A DNA stretch of 64,000 nucleotides. Source: Actinobacteria bacterium OV320. GTDB taxonomy: Bacteria > Actinomycetota > Actinomycetes > Streptomycetales > Streptomycetaceae. Below, in pieces: positions 41,343 to 51,763 of this stretch. How positions within the stretch are numbered: position 1 is the first letter of the stretch; every line of letters starts with the position of its first letter. The stretch lies in NCBI GenBank assembly GCA_001298545.1, contig LJCX01000026.1:620001-684000 (forward strand), written 5' to 3'. The position numbers and the translations under genes are program-made. The notes beneath the pieces are model-generated. The model was not told where the DNA came from and made no database searches. It was given only the letters and a program-made list of their open reading frames with translations.

Positions 41343-42384
41343 CCCGGGACATCGCGGTGGTGGCCTTCGCGCAGACCGACGTCCTGCGCACCACCGACGA
41401 GCTCTCCGAGGTCGAGATGCTCATGCCGGTCCTGCACAGCGTCCTGGACCGGACCGGCCTGAAGACCGCCGACATCGGCTTCACCTGCTCCGGCTCCAGC
41501 GACTACCTCGCCGGCCGGGCCTTCTCCTTCACCCTCGCCCTCGACGGCGTCGGCGCCTGGCCGCCCATCTCGGAGTCCCATGTCGAGATGGACGGCGCCT
41601 GGGCCCTGTACGAGGCATGGACCAAACTGCTCACCGGCGACGCCGACACCGCGCTCGTCTACTCCTACGGCAAGTCCTCACCCGGCTCCCTGCGTGACGT
41701 GCTCACCCGCCAGCTCGACCCGTACTACGTCGCCCCGCTGTGGCCCGACTCGGTCGCCCTCGCCGCCCTCCAGGCGCAGGCCCTGATCGACTCGGGCGAC
41801 ACCGACGAGCGCGAACTCGCCGCGATCGGTACCCGCAGCCGCCGGGTCGCGACCCTCAACTCCCGTGCTCAGCTCCGTGGTGCGATCCCCCAGGGGGACT
41901 ATGTCGTACGGCCGCTGCGCACCGGCGACTGCCCGCCCGTCGGCGACGGCGCCGCCGCCGTGATCCTCGCGGCCGGGGAGCGGGCCCGCGACCTGTGCTC
42001 CCGGCCCGCCTGGATCAGAGGCATCGACCACCGGATCGAGGCGCACTCGCTCGGTGTGCGCGACCTGACCGACTCGCCCTCCACCCGCCTGGCCGCGGAA
42101 CGGGCCGGCGTCTTCGAACGGCCCGTCGACACCGCCGAACTGCACGCCCCGTTCAGCGCCCAGGAGGTCGTCCTGCGCAAGGCGCTGCGGCTCGACGACA
42201 GCGTGCGGGTGAACCTGTCCGGCGGTGCCCTCGCCGCCAACCCGATGATGGCCGCCGGCCTCATCCGCGTCGGCGAGGCCGCCGCCCGTATCCACCGGGG
42301 CGAGTCCGACCGCGCCCTCGCCCACGCCACCTCAGGACCGTGTCTCCAGCAGAACCTGGTCGCCGTACTCGAAGGGGAACCGCG

Positions 42385-42388
<4 letters not shown>
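41339..42388 (+). CDS. SCP2-type thiolase / lipid-transfer-like protein (1)
   Basis: A 349-residue thiolase-fold protein. Where classical thiolases have the nucleophile Cys, this one reads E-S-H-V-E-M-D-G-A-W-A-L, without Cys. It keeps the C-terminal G-G-A-L-A-A-N-P glycine loop, while C-G-G-G-x-G is replaced by S-G-P-C-L-Q-Q-N. ATG overlaps the DUF35 stop (ATGA). Proteins like this act as retro-aldolases or as heteromeric partners rather than thiolytic enzymes. It likely works with the neighbouring thiolase and OB protein on a CoA thioester. Confidence 0.87.
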
Positions 42389-43551
<1,163 letters not shown>

Positions 43552-43634
43552 AAGGTCCCCCTCACGTGCTCTGTCGGCGTCCGGGACCGGTCGCTAGGCT
43601 GACTCGCGGACGACGAACCGGGAGGAGCACGGAC

Positions 43635-43877
43635 GTGGCCGAGAGCACCATCCAGCAGCAGCCGCTCACGGGCTGGGACAAGCCGGAGCTGGACCTCAGC
43701 AACGCCGAGTGGCAGTCCAGCAGCCGGGGGCGGGGGGATGTCCAGATCGCCTTCGTCGAGGGATTCATCGCGATGCGCAACAGCGGCAGCCCCCAGAGCC
43801 CTTCCCTGATCTTCACGCCCGCCGAGTGGGGCGCGTTCGTGTCGGGGGCGCGGGAGGGGGAGTTCGACCTGACCTGA
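43635..43877 (+). CDS. DUF397-type small protein
   Basis: An 80-residue protein with the S-S-R-G-R-G-D-V-Q-I-A-F and F-I-A-M-R-N-S pattern then F-T-P-A-E-W-G-A-F characteristic of DUF397. GGGAGGA precedes GTG 43635. In Streptomyces these proteins usually lie next to an XRE/DUF5753 regulator and form an antitoxin-like or regulatory pair. No such partner is adjacent here. Confidence 0.85.
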   Translation: MAESTIQQQPLTGWDKPELDLSNAEWQSSSRGRGDVQIAFVEGFIAMRNSGSPQSPSLIFTPAEWGAFVSGAREGEFDLT

Positions 43878-44053
43878 GACCGGCGTCGGCCGCACGGCCG
43901 GCACCGGGAGCCTGCCCGGACGGGAGGACCCGACGCGGAACCGGACGGCCGGGCGTCGGCCGCCACCACCCGGGGAGTGACGACACCCCCGGGACGACGG
44001 ACCGCGTCCCTCCCGGCGGTCGCCGGACGGCGCTGTCCACGTACCATGGCGGC

Positions 44054-44551
44054 ATGTCGTTCCTCCGCCGCCGCAGCGCCACCCCCGCCGGGCCCGACTT
44101 CGACGTCCTGGCCATGGATCCGGGCGACTGGCCCGGCAATCTGGGTGCCGGCCTGCTGCCCGCCCCCGACGGCAGCTGCCAGGGCGTCTTCCTGCGCTAC
44201 GACCTCTTCGGCGGCCGCGGTCCCGCGATGATCATCGGCAATCTGCCCGAGGGCTCCCCGGCCCGCGAGGTGGAGGAGGACGAGGTCCCCTTCGAGGTCG
44301 CCCAGCTGCTGCTCGCGCTGGAGAACGACGAGGAGGTGACCGTCGTCGGCACCGAGGACATGCCGGTGATGCAGGGCGACAACCTCCTGATCGTGCGCCG
44401 CCTCAAGCTCTCCGAGGGCCGGATCTCCTGCGTGCAGTTCGACCGCAGCGACAACGTCCTGGTGACCATCGCCGCCTGGGACCGCCCCATCACCGACGAC
44501 CTGTACGCCCTGCTGAAACCGCTCCCGGCGGAGCTGTTCCAGCAGGGCTGA
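44054..44551 (+). CDS. Conserved actinobacterial protein of unknown function
   Basis: A 165-residue soluble protein, acidic in the middle (R-E-V-E-E-D-E-V-P-F) and without signal or membrane segments. I do not recognise a domain. It starts at ATG 44054 with GGCGG upstream and ends eight bases from the convergent amidase gene. Regular codon use supports a real gene. Confidence 0.7.
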   Translation: MSFLRRRSATPAGPDFDVLAMDPGDWPGNLGAGLLPAPDGSCQGVFLRYDLFGGRGPAMIIGNLPEGSPAREVEEDEVPFEVAQLLLALENDEEVTVVGTEDMPVMQGDNLLIVRRLKLSEGRISCVQFDRSDNVLVTIAAWDRPITDDLYALLKPLPAELFQQG

Positions 44552-44558
44552 GGCGCCG

Positions 44559-46538
44559 CTACGACGTGGACGACACCAGCTTCACGTCCGCGGCCCGCAC
44601 GAACGCCACCCGGTGGCCGTACTGGATCTCGTAGTACTGGTCCTCACCGATCACCACCCGGTGCGAGCCGGTGGCGAAGGTGACCGCGTAGTAGTACTCG
44701 CCCGGCACCTTGTCACCGACCACGTACTTCTGGCCCTTCGGCAGGGTGTACGGAAGCGGTGACACCGCCTGGGCCGGGACGCCCGCCGGGTAGGCCGACG
44801 CCTCCGGGTAGGCGCGCCCGTAGACCGGAACGCTGTCCCGGCCGTCCTTCGGGGTGATCACCTGGCCCGCCGCGGGAACCGCCGTCGGCCGGTCCTGCGG
44901 GTTGTGGAACCACGCCTTCTGACCCAGGTACCAGATCGCCGTCCAGTCACCCCACCGGTCGGCGACCGCGTACTGCTGGCCGGTGGACGCCCGCGCGGAG
45001 GTGTCGTTCACCCCGGTGGTCGGGGCCGAGCCCTGGCCGATGTCCTTGATCAGGGCCGACTTCTCGTCGTGGTCGGAGTACAGCCGCACCGCGCCGGAAC
45101 CGTGCGCCGCGCACGGCGCGCCCTTGGTGACACAGTCCGTGTACACCGGCTGGTTGGCGAGGTAGTCCGGCCGGATCGTCACCAGACCGCCGCTCCTGCG
45201 GGCCGTCGCCGCGAAGGGCCGTTCCAGCAGCTCGAAGTAGTGCCGCCAGTCCCAGTAGGGGCCCGGGTCGGTGTGCATCCCGGAGACGGTCGCGGTGGTC
45301 GGCCCCGGCACGTTGTCGTGGCCCAGGATGTGCTGCCGGTCCAGCGGAATGCCGTACCGCGCGGCCAGGTACTTCACCAGACGCGCCGACGACCGGTACA
45401 TCGCCTCCGTGTACCAGGAGTCCGGCTGGGCCAGGAAGCCCTCGTGCTCCAGGCCGATCGACTTGGCGTTGACGTACCAGTTGCCCGCGTGCCAGGCCAC
45501 GTCCTTGGCCTTCACATGCTGGGCGACATGCCCATCGGTGGAACGCAGGGTGTAGCTCCAGGACACATAGGTGGGGTCCTGGACCATGTTCAGCACCCCC
45601 TCCCAGCCGCCCTCGGTGTCGTGCACGACGATGTACTTGATGCCCGGCGCCGCGGGCCGGTCGCCGAGGTCGTGGTTGCCGTAGTCGTTGTCGCCGAACT
45701 GCTCGTACGGCGCCGGGATCCACTCGCAGGACACCGTCGTCGGGCACTCGGTGCCGGCCGTGGAGGCCGTGCGCAGGCCGGTCTTGCGCAGCTGGGCGGT
45801 CCGCGGGGCCAGGTCCGGCGCGGCGGCCAGGGCGACCGGCCCACCGGCGTCCGTGCTGCGCTCCGCGCCGGTGCGGAGCACGTCGAAGACGTCGTCGGCG
45901 TAGTCGGCGGCCGTCGCGCGGTCGTCCGCGCCCGAGAAACGCGCCACCGCGCCGTACCAGGCCGCCGGGTCACCGCTCAGCGGCTCGCCCAGGCTCCGCT
46001 GTGCGGCGGCGAGCAGCGCGGCGCCGCCCGCGATGTTGGCCGCGGGGTCCGTGCGCAGCTCCTCCGCGCTCAGGCCGGTCAGCTCCGCCGCCCTCGGCAG
46101 GGTGCGCAGCCGGGCCGGGATCTCCTCGCCGGCCGGGAGCCGCGTCTTCGGGACACGGGCCGGGCGGGCGGAGTCGCCACGGGAGTCCTCCGCGCCCTGG
46201 CTGTGGTGCGGTGCCGCGGCGAGCGCCGCACGCGCGTCGGTGAGGTGCATCGGTCCGTAGCCGCCGGTCACGCTCGGCGCTCCGCCGTGCGTGTCCCAGC
46301 GGGACTGGAGATAGGAGACGCCCAGCAGCAGGCTCCGCGGCACGTGGTACTCGGCGGCCGCGACGGCGAAGGCCCGCTGGAGGCCGGCCGCCCCGGCAGC
46401 GCGGGAGGTCGAGGGACCGGTGGCCTCGGCCGGGGAGGCCGCGCCGAGCAGCGGGAGCAGCAGAGCCGCCGACGCCATGGCGCCTGCGGCTCTACGGGTG
46501 TGTCTGCCAGGTCCGGGGTGAGTGACGGGTTTTCGCAA
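44559..46538 (-). CDS. Secreted N-acetylmuramoyl-L-alanine amidase
   Basis: A 659-residue peptidoglycan hydrolase. Signal peptide near residues 15-40 ends at A-S-P-A-E-A. An alpha-helical region follows, then an amidase_2/PGRP domain: I-V-V-H-D-T-E-G-G with the first zinc His, A-K-D-V-A-W-H-A-G-N, G-L-E-H-E-G, and H-I-L-G-H-D-N for the second His. The C-terminal 200 residues contain SH3-like segments. TTG 46538 is preferred because GGAGG lies five bases upstream; ATG 46583 would add fifteen residues before the basic region. It acts outside the cell on cell-wall stem peptides. Confidence 0.9.
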   Translation of the reverse strand: MRKPVTHPGPGRHTRRAAGAMASAALLLPLLGAASPAEATGPSTSRAAGAAGLQRAFAVAAAEYHVPRSLLLGVSYLQSRWDTHGGAPSVTGGYGPMHLTDARAALAAAPHHSQGAEDSRGDSARPARVPKTRLPAGEEIPARLRTLPRAAELTGLSAEELRTDPAANIAGGAALLAAAQRSLGEPLSGDPAAWYGAVARFSGADDRATAADYADDVFDVLRTGAERSTDAGGPVALAAAPDLAPRTAQLRKTGLRTASTAGTECPTTVSCEWIPAPYEQFGDNDYGNHDLGDRPAAPGIKYIVVHDTEGGWEGVLNMVQDPTYVSWSYTLRSTDGHVAQHVKAKDVAWHAGNWYVNAKSIGLEHEGFLAQPDSWYTEAMYRSSARLVKYLAARYGIPLDRQHILGHDNVPGPTTATVSGMHTDPGPYWDWRHYFELLERPFAATARRSGGLVTIRPDYLANQPVYTDCVTKGAPCAAHGSGAVRLYSDHDEKSALIKDIGQGSAPTTGVNDTSARASTGQQYAVADRWGDWTAIWYLGQKAWFHNPQDRPTAVPAAGQVITPKDGRDSVPVYGRAYPEASAYPAGVPAQAVSPLPYTLPKGQKYVVGDKVPGEYYYAVTFATGSHRVVIGEDQYYEIQYGHRVAFVRAADVKLVSSTS

Positions 46539-46724
46539 TGCGGCCTCCTGGGACGAGCGGGCGGGGCGTGCGGGGCCGGACATGAGCCATCTGTCACCGG
46601 CTTGCCGACAACCCGTCAATCATGCCCACAGACAGGAGATTTCCCTCGTCAAGACACCGTTGACGCACCGCGGGGGACCCCCGGCGCGCCGCCGTTCAGG
46701 CGCAACCGCGACTCCCCCGTCCCC

Positions 46725-47864
46725 TCAGCGGGTGCCGACCGCCGCGCGTACGGCCCGGCGGGCCAGCTGGCAGTCGTCGTGCAGCCGTCGCAGCAGCAGG
46801 CGCTGTTCCTCGCCGGACGGCCCGCCACCCGGATGGCCCCCCGGAGCCGTCGGGATGACGTCGTGCATCGAACGCTGCACGGCCGTCTCGTAGGTACGGA
46901 TCTCTCGGGTCAGGACCAGCATCAGGTTCACCAGGAAGGCGTCCCGGGAGGCCGGGCCCGCCGACTGGGCGATCTGGCTGATCTGACGGCGCGCCACCGG
47001 CGCGTCGCCCAGCGCCGACCACAGGGTCGCCAGGTCGTAGCCCGGCAGATACCAACCCGCGTGCTCCCAGTCCACCAGCACTGGACCGGCCGGTGAGAGA
47101 AGGATGTTCGACAGGAGGGCGTCGCCGTGACAGAACTGGCCCATGACCTGCCGGCCCGCGGTGGCCGCGATGCCGTGCAGCAGCTTCTGGAGGTCGCCGA
47201 GGTCCCGGTCGGTGAGCAGACCCAGCTCGTGGTAGCGGGAGATACGGGCGGCGTAGTCCAGCGGGGCGTCGAACGTCCCCGCCGGCGGCCGCCAGGCGTT
47301 GAGCCGGCAGACCGCGCCGAGTGCCGCCCGGACGTCGGCCCGCGGCGGGGCCTCGGTGGGGTGCCGCTGGAGTGCCGCCACCCGGCCCGGCATCCGCTCG
47401 ATCACCAGTGTGCAGTTGTCCGGGTCCGCCGCGATCAGTCTCGGCGCCCGTACCGGAGGGCGGTGCCGGACGAACGTGCGGTACGCGGCTATTTCGTGCC
47501 GGATCTGCTCGGCCCACACGGGGGAGTGGTCGAGTAAACACTTGGCGACCGCCGTGCTGCGGCCGGTCGTACCGACCAGCAGCACCGAGCGTCCGCTGCG
47601 GCGCAGCACCTGGACCGGCGCGAACTCCGGGCAGATCCGGTGCACGGAGGCGATCGCCGTGCGCAGCTGGGCGCCCTGAGGGCCGGACAGGTCGAGTCTC
47701 CCGCTGAGCGGTTGGGTGCCGAGCCCCGCAGGACGCCGGGCCGGACCGGCGCCGAGCGCGGGAGCCGCCGACCGCGCGGCGGGATCGAGGTAGGGGCCGC
47801 CGCCGCCCGGGCGGGTGTGCAGCGACCGGGGCGGGGCGGACACGGAGGACGATGCTGCGTACAT
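46725..47864 (-). CDS. Aminoglycoside-phosphotransferase-fold kinase
   Basis: A 379-residue protein. After about 80 low-complexity residues comes an APH-family kinase fold with catalytic H-G-D-A-L-L-S-N near residue 263 and metal-binding V-D-W-E-H-A-G. Genomic APH homologues phosphorylate antibiotics, choline-like compounds or sugars, so resistance cannot be claimed. ATG 47864 is the only Met before the fold begins; its ribosome site is weak. Divergent from the NsdA-like regulator. Confidence 0.82.
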   Translation of the reverse strand: MYAASSSVSAPPRSLHTRPGGGGPYLDPAARSAAPALGAGPARRPAGLGTQPLSGRLDLSGPQGAQLRTAIASVHRICPEFAPVQVLRRSGRSVLLVGTTGRSTAVAKCLLDHSPVWAEQIRHEIAAYRTFVRHRPPVRAPRLIAADPDNCTLVIERMPGRVAALQRHPTEAPPRADVRAALGAVCRLNAWRPPAGTFDAPLDYAARISRYHELGLLTDRDLGDLQKLLHGIAATAGRQVMGQFCHGDALLSNILLSPAGPVLVDWEHAGWYLPGYDLATLWSALGDAPVARRQISQIAQSAGPASRDAFLVNLMLVLTREIRTYETAVQRSMHDVIPTAPGGHPGGGPSGEEQRLLLRRLHDDCQLARRAVRAAVGTR

Positions 47865-48009
47865 GGGAGAAACAGATCCCTTCGTGTGCCGGACGTCAGA
47901 ACGCTGCCCCGACCGGTCCTTTCGGGTGCACCCTGGGGAATGTCCCTCGGCGACCGGGTCGGGGTGGCGCTTTCCTACCTGACACCCATCGCCCAGTGGC
48001 ACACCATCT

Positions 48010-48061
48010 GGCGAACCCTGGCGAACCCTGGCGAATAGTCGCCCGGCAACTTTCACCGGGC
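48010..48061. repeat. Tandem 10-mers and hairpin upstream of the NsdA-like gene
   Basis: GGCGAACCCT occurs twice in tandem (48010-48029) with a partial third copy to 48038. GCCCGG/CCGGGC arms at 48041-48046 and 48056-48061 form a small hairpin. They lie 36-87 bases before the start at 48097 and may be regulatory. Confidence 0.5.
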
Positions 48062-48096
48062 TACTGTCAACTCAGCCGAGAACCTGGGGGCTTGAC

Positions 48097-49608
48097 GTGA
48101 GCGGACAACCCAACACCCGCCTCTCGGACCTGTTCGGCCTGGCCGGCTGGTCCAAGGGGGAACTCGCGAGGCTGGTCAACCGGCAGGCGGCGGCCATGGG
48201 CCACCCCCAGCTGTCGACCGACACCTCCCGGGTGCGGCGGTGGATCGACACGGGAGAGATCCCGCGCGATCCGGTACCGCGGGTGCTGGCGGCCCTGTTC
48301 ACCGAGCGTCTCGGCCGTGTCGTGACCATCGAGGACCTCGGTCTGGTCCGGCACGGGCGTACAGGGAATCGGCCCGGCGGCGGGAGTGTGGAACATCCCG
48401 ACGACGTGCCGTGGGCGCCCGAACGGACTGCTGCGGTCCTCACCGAATTCACGGGAATGGACCTCATGCTCAACCGACGCGGCTTGGTGGGCGCGGGTGC
48501 CGCGCTCGCCGCGGGATCAGCTCTCAGCAGTGCCATGTACGAGTGGCTGCACACCGACCCCACCCTCTCCTCCGACGCTCCTGTCATCGACCACCCCCTC
48601 CTCCACCATGCCGACCCCGCCGGGTTCGACCGCTACGAGGCCGCCCCCATCGGAACGGAGGAGGTGGACGAACTCGAGCGCTCGGTGGAGGTGTTCCGGG
48701 CCTGGGACGCGGCCCGCGGCGGCGGGCTGCAACGCAAGGCCGTGGTGGGACAGCTCAACGAGGTCGGCGGCATCCTCGCCTACCGCCACCCCTCCCATCT
48801 CCAGCGCCGCCTGTGGGGCGTCGCGGCCAACCTCGCCGTCCTCGCGGGCTGGATGTCGCACGACGTCGGTCTGGAGCCCACGGCCCAGAAGTACTTCGTC
48901 ATCGCCGCCCATGCCGCACGCGAGGGCGGTGACCGCCCTCGGGCCGGCGAGGCGCTCTCCCGGGCGGCCCGTCAGATGGTCCACCTCGGGCGGCCGGACG
49001 AGGCCCTCGACCTGATGAAACTCGCCCAGTCCGGATCCGGTGACAACGTGACCCCGCGCACCCGGGCGATGTTCCACACCATCGAGGCCTGGGCGCAGGC
49101 GTCGATGGGCAAGGGCCAGGCCATGCGCCGTACCCTCGGCCGGGCGGAGGACCTCTTCGTCTCCGACAAGGGCGACGTCACACCGCCGTCCTGGATGCAG
49201 ACCTTCAAGGACGAGGATCTGTACGGCATGCAGGCGCTGGCCTACCGGACGCTGGCCGAGTTCGAGCCGCAGGCGGCCTCGCACGCCCAGTACTACGCGG
49301 AGAAGGCGCTGGCGTTGCGCGTCGACGGGCGGGAACGGTCGAAGATCTTCGACCATCTGTCCATGGCGTCCGCCTGCTTCATCGCCGACGACCCCGAGCA
49401 GGCGGACCGCTTCGCACGGCTGGCCCTGATGTCGATGGGATCGAACTCCTCCCGGCGCACCTGGGACCGGCTGAGCCAGATGTACCGGCTCACCGCGCAG
49501 TACGCGGGCTACCCGAGGATCAGTGAACTGCGGGAGGAGATCATGCTGGCGCTGCCGAAGCAGAAGGGCAGCAGGGCGGGCAAGGAGGGCAACGGAACGC
49601 GGGTGTGA
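48097..49608 (+). CDS. NsdA-like TPR regulatory protein
   Basis: A 503-residue soluble protein. The N-terminal 60 residues (G-W-S-K-G-E-L-A-R-L-V-N-R and T-S-R-V-R-R-W-I-D-T-G) form a helix-turn-helix-like region shared with the Streptomyces negative developmental regulator NsdA and its relatives. The remaining part is helical with TPR-like repeats. GTG 48097 follows a weak ribosome site. NsdA homologues repress antibiotic production and sporulation, but Streptomyces genomes carry several paralogues, so the target of this one is unknown. Confidence 0.8.
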   Translation: MSGQPNTRLSDLFGLAGWSKGELARLVNRQAAAMGHPQLSTDTSRVRRWIDTGEIPRDPVPRVLAALFTERLGRVVTIEDLGLVRHGRTGNRPGGGSVEHPDDVPWAPERTAAVLTEFTGMDLMLNRRGLVGAGAALAAGSALSSAMYEWLHTDPTLSSDAPVIDHPLLHHADPAGFDRYEAAPIGTEEVDELERSVEVFRAWDAARGGGLQRKAVVGQLNEVGGILAYRHPSHLQRRLWGVAANLAVLAGWMSHDVGLEPTAQKYFVIAAHAAREGGDRPRAGEALSRAARQMVHLGRPDEALDLMKLAQSGSGDNVTPRTRAMFHTIEAWAQASMGKGQAMRRTLGRAEDLFVSDKGDVTPPSWMQTFKDEDLYGMQALAYRTLAEFEPQAASHAQYYAEKALALRVDGRERSKIFDHLSMASACFIADDPEQADRFARLALMSMGSNSSRRTWDRLSQMYRLTAQYAGYPRISELREEIMLALPKQKGSRAGKEGNGTRV

Positions 49609-49632
49609 GCGGGTTGTCGTCGGTCGGTCCGC

Positions 49633-51030
49633 TCAGCGGGTGACCCGGGCGACCAGCACGCAGGCGTCGTCGGCGCGTTCGCTCTCGCCGCACTCCTCCA
49701 CGACCATCCGCACACACTCCTGTGCGGTGCGCGCCCTGTCCAGGCGAGGGGCCAGGCCGAGGAGGCGGTCGGCGGGTGCCAGCCCGTCGGTGTGCAGCAG
49801 AAGGAGGTCGCCTTCTTCGAGGGTCTCCTCGGCCTGCCCGTAGGCGGCGCGTGCGGTGGCTCCGAGGAGCACGCCTTCCGGTGCGTCCAGCCGGCGTCCC
49901 GTCCCGTCGCGGAACAGCAGCGGGACGGGGTGTCCGGCCTGCGCCCACATCAGGGTGCGGGTGTCCGGCCGGTAGCGGCAGCAGACCGCGCTGCCCAGGG
50001 CCGGTTGGACCGTGGCGTCCAGTAACTGGTTGAGCCAGGACATCAGTTGGGCCGGGTGGGTGCCCGCCATGGCCATTCCGCGCAGGGCGCCCAGCAGCAT
50101 CGCCGTGGTCGAGGTGACGGTCGGGCCGTGGCCGGTGAGGTCACCGACGCTCAGCAGCGTCTGCCCGTCGGCGAGTTCGAGCGCGTCGTACCAGTCGCCG
50201 CCGATCCGCGAGGTCGTCGCGGCGGGCAGATAGTGGGCGGCGAGGTCGAGGGAGCGGGGGCCATGGTGCGGCAGGCGCGGGGAGCCGCGCCACGGCGGCA
50301 GCACGGCCTCCTGGAACTCCACCGCGAGCCGGTGTTCGGTCTGGGCCAGGTGCCGCTGGCGCTGCAGCGAGTCACGGCTCTCGCGCACCGCGCGCTGGCT
50401 GCGCCGCAGTTCGCTGACGTCCCGCAGTACGGCCCACATCGAGGTGGTGCCGCCCTCGGCGTCGAGCACGGGCTCGCCCATCATGTGCACGGTGCGCCGC
50501 TCGCCGTCCGGGCGCACCACGCGGAACTCGCCGTCGATGGGCCGGGCGTCGATCAGGCAGTCCGTGACCATCGCGGTGAGCTTCGGCCGGTCCTCGTCGA
50601 GGACGAGCGCGGGCAGTTCGTCGAGGGTGAGCGGGGGAGCGGCGGGGTCGCGGCCGAGGATCCCGTAGAGCTCCTCGGACCAGACGGCCTCGTCCGTCAG
50701 CAGGTTCCACTCCGCGCTGCCGACCCGGCTCAGCAGCGACTCGCGCCGGGAGGCGACCGGGGCGGCGGGCGCGGGCCCGGCGGCCGGTACGGGCGGCGGG
50801 CCGTCCCGCAACTGGGCCAAGTGCGTGTCGAGGTCGTCGAGTTGATGCAGCGCCAGATCGCACAGCGCCCGCTGCCAGCGGCCCTGCGGGTCCGCCGCGT
50901 CGCTCCGGGTGTCCTGCCGTACGGCGTCCATGTCGCCCTTGAGCCGTCGTGTCTGCGTGATCAGCGCATCGACCGAGCCGCGCCCCGGCGGCTGGGCGGC
51001 TGGGCGGTCCGCGGAGACATGGGGCGGCAT
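49633..51030 (-). CDS. PAS-domain PP2C (SpoIIE-type) serine phosphatase
   Basis: A 465-residue protein. A helical N-terminus (about residues 20-75) precedes a PAS-like domain (W-S-E-E-L-Y-G-I-L-G, then F-R-V-V-R-P-D-G-E-R-R). A SpoIIE phosphatase domain follows, with G-G-D-W-Y-D-A and D-L-T-G-H-G metal-binding motifs and D-D-A-C-V-L-V at the end. Such enzymes dephosphorylate anti-anti-sigma factors. GGAG precedes ATG 51030. No sigma-factor regulator gene is adjacent. Confidence 0.9.
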   Translation of the reverse strand: MPPHVSADRPAAQPPGRGSVDALITQTRRLKGDMDAVRQDTRSDAADPQGRWQRALCDLALHQLDDLDTHLAQLRDGPPPVPAAGPAPAAPVASRRESLLSRVGSAEWNLLTDEAVWSEELYGILGRDPAAPPLTLDELPALVLDEDRPKLTAMVTDCLIDARPIDGEFRVVRPDGERRTVHMMGEPVLDAEGGTTSMWAVLRDVSELRRSQRAVRESRDSLQRQRHLAQTEHRLAVEFQEAVLPPWRGSPRLPHHGPRSLDLAAHYLPAATTSRIGGDWYDALELADGQTLLSVGDLTGHGPTVTSTTAMLLGALRGMAMAGTHPAQLMSWLNQLLDATVQPALGSAVCCRYRPDTRTLMWAQAGHPVPLLFRDGTGRRLDAPEGVLLGATARAAYGQAEETLEEGDLLLLHTDGLAPADRLLGLAPRLDRARTAQECVRMVVEECGESERADDACVLVARVTR

Positions 51031-51144
51031 GACGCACTCCGATGCGGGACGGTACGGCGAAGGCTGGCACAAGGGCCGTTACGACTGTTGCACAGCCCGC
51101 GACGGCGTGTAAGGGATTTGGCAACACACGATTCGGTGGTGCTT

Positions 51145-51158
51145 CTGGCATATGCCAG
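51145..51158. promoter_or_regulatory. Perfect palindrome in the phosphatase/SsgA-like intergenic region
   Basis: CTGGCATATGCCAG is a perfect 14-base dyad, 115 bases upstream of the phosphatase start. The cognate factor is unknown. Confidence 0.5.
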
Positions 51159-51213
51159 TGTGGGGTCAAGTCGTAGGTGACGTACGTGACTTGGGGGACT
51201 CCTGAGGGGGTCG

Positions 51214-51232
51214 AGGTGACCATCGGTCACCT
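51214..51232. promoter_or_regulatory. GTGAC/GTCAC dyad upstream of the SsgA-like gene
   Basis: AGGTGACC-ATC-GGTCACCT has perfect 8-base arms. The half-site matches those of the CRP-like site at 51265-51282, but the spacing differs, so a different regulator such as BldD is possible. Confidence 0.5.
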
Positions 51233-51264
51233 GTTCGCCGGGCTGATGTTCCAGGCGGCGGCCA

Positions 51265-51282
51265 CTGTGACGTAGGTCACAG
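51265..51282. promoter_or_regulatory. CRP-type site upstream of the SsgA-like gene
   Basis: CTGTGAC-GTAG-GTCACAG contains TGTGA-N6-TCACA, the classical CRP consensus, and fits the Streptomyces Crp pattern GTG-N6-GNCAC. It is 54 bases before the SsgA-like start. Confidence 0.65.
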
Positions 51283-51336
51283 GAATTGGAGACCGCTTTC
51301 GCGTAATGCAAGAGGCCCCCGCGAGGTCGTACATGC

Positions 51337-51750
51337 ATGGACATCACTCTTGAACAACCCGTCCGCGCCCGCTTGATCACCGCGGAGGACCAGGAGCTGC
51401 CCGTGCCCGCCACGCTCCGCTACGACTCCACCGACCCGTTCGCCGTGCACGTCGACTTCCCGCCGGAGGTCTCCCTCGCGGGTGAGGCCGTCACCTGGAC
51501 CTTCGGCCGGGCCCTGCTGGAGCAGGGCGTGAGCGGTCCGGCCGGGAGCGGGGACGTGCACATCTGGCCCTGTGGGCCGGTCCGCACGGTGGTGGAGTTC
51601 CACTCCCCGCTCGGCCTGGCCCTGCTCCAGTTCGAGACGGGCGCCCTGCGGCGGTTCCTGCTGCGCAGTTACGCCGTGGTCGCGGCGGGCCGGGAGGATG
51701 TCGGCGCCGCCGTCGACCAGGGGCTGGAGGCCCTGCTCGGCAGTGCCTGA
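51337..51750 (+). CDS. SsgA-like (SALP) sporulation/cell-division protein
   Basis: A 137-residue SsgA-family protein, a family confined to morphologically complex actinomycetes. The L-P-V-P-A-T-L-R-Y-D-S-T-D-P-F-A-V-H-V block, W-T-F-G-R-A-L-L-E-Q-G and G-D-V-H-I-W-P segments are diagnostic. SALPs guide septum placement or spore-wall remodelling; the exact paralogue cannot be named from sequence alone, and it differs from SsgB in the N-terminus. The promoter region has a CRP-type site and two other dyads. Confidence 0.92.
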   Translation: MDITLEQPVRARLITAEDQELPVPATLRYDSTDPFAVHVDFPPEVSLAGEAVTWTFGRALLEQGVSGPAGSGDVHIWPCGPVRTVVEFHSPLGLALLQFETGALRRFLLRSYAVVAAGREDVGAAVDQGLEALLGSA

Positions 51751-51763
51751 GACCCGCCGGGTG

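Noticed and set aside
46725..47864. Possible aminoglycoside-resistance gene
   Set aside because: The APH fold is clear, but many Streptomyces chromosomal homologues are not resistance enzymes and nothing here indicates a drug substrate.
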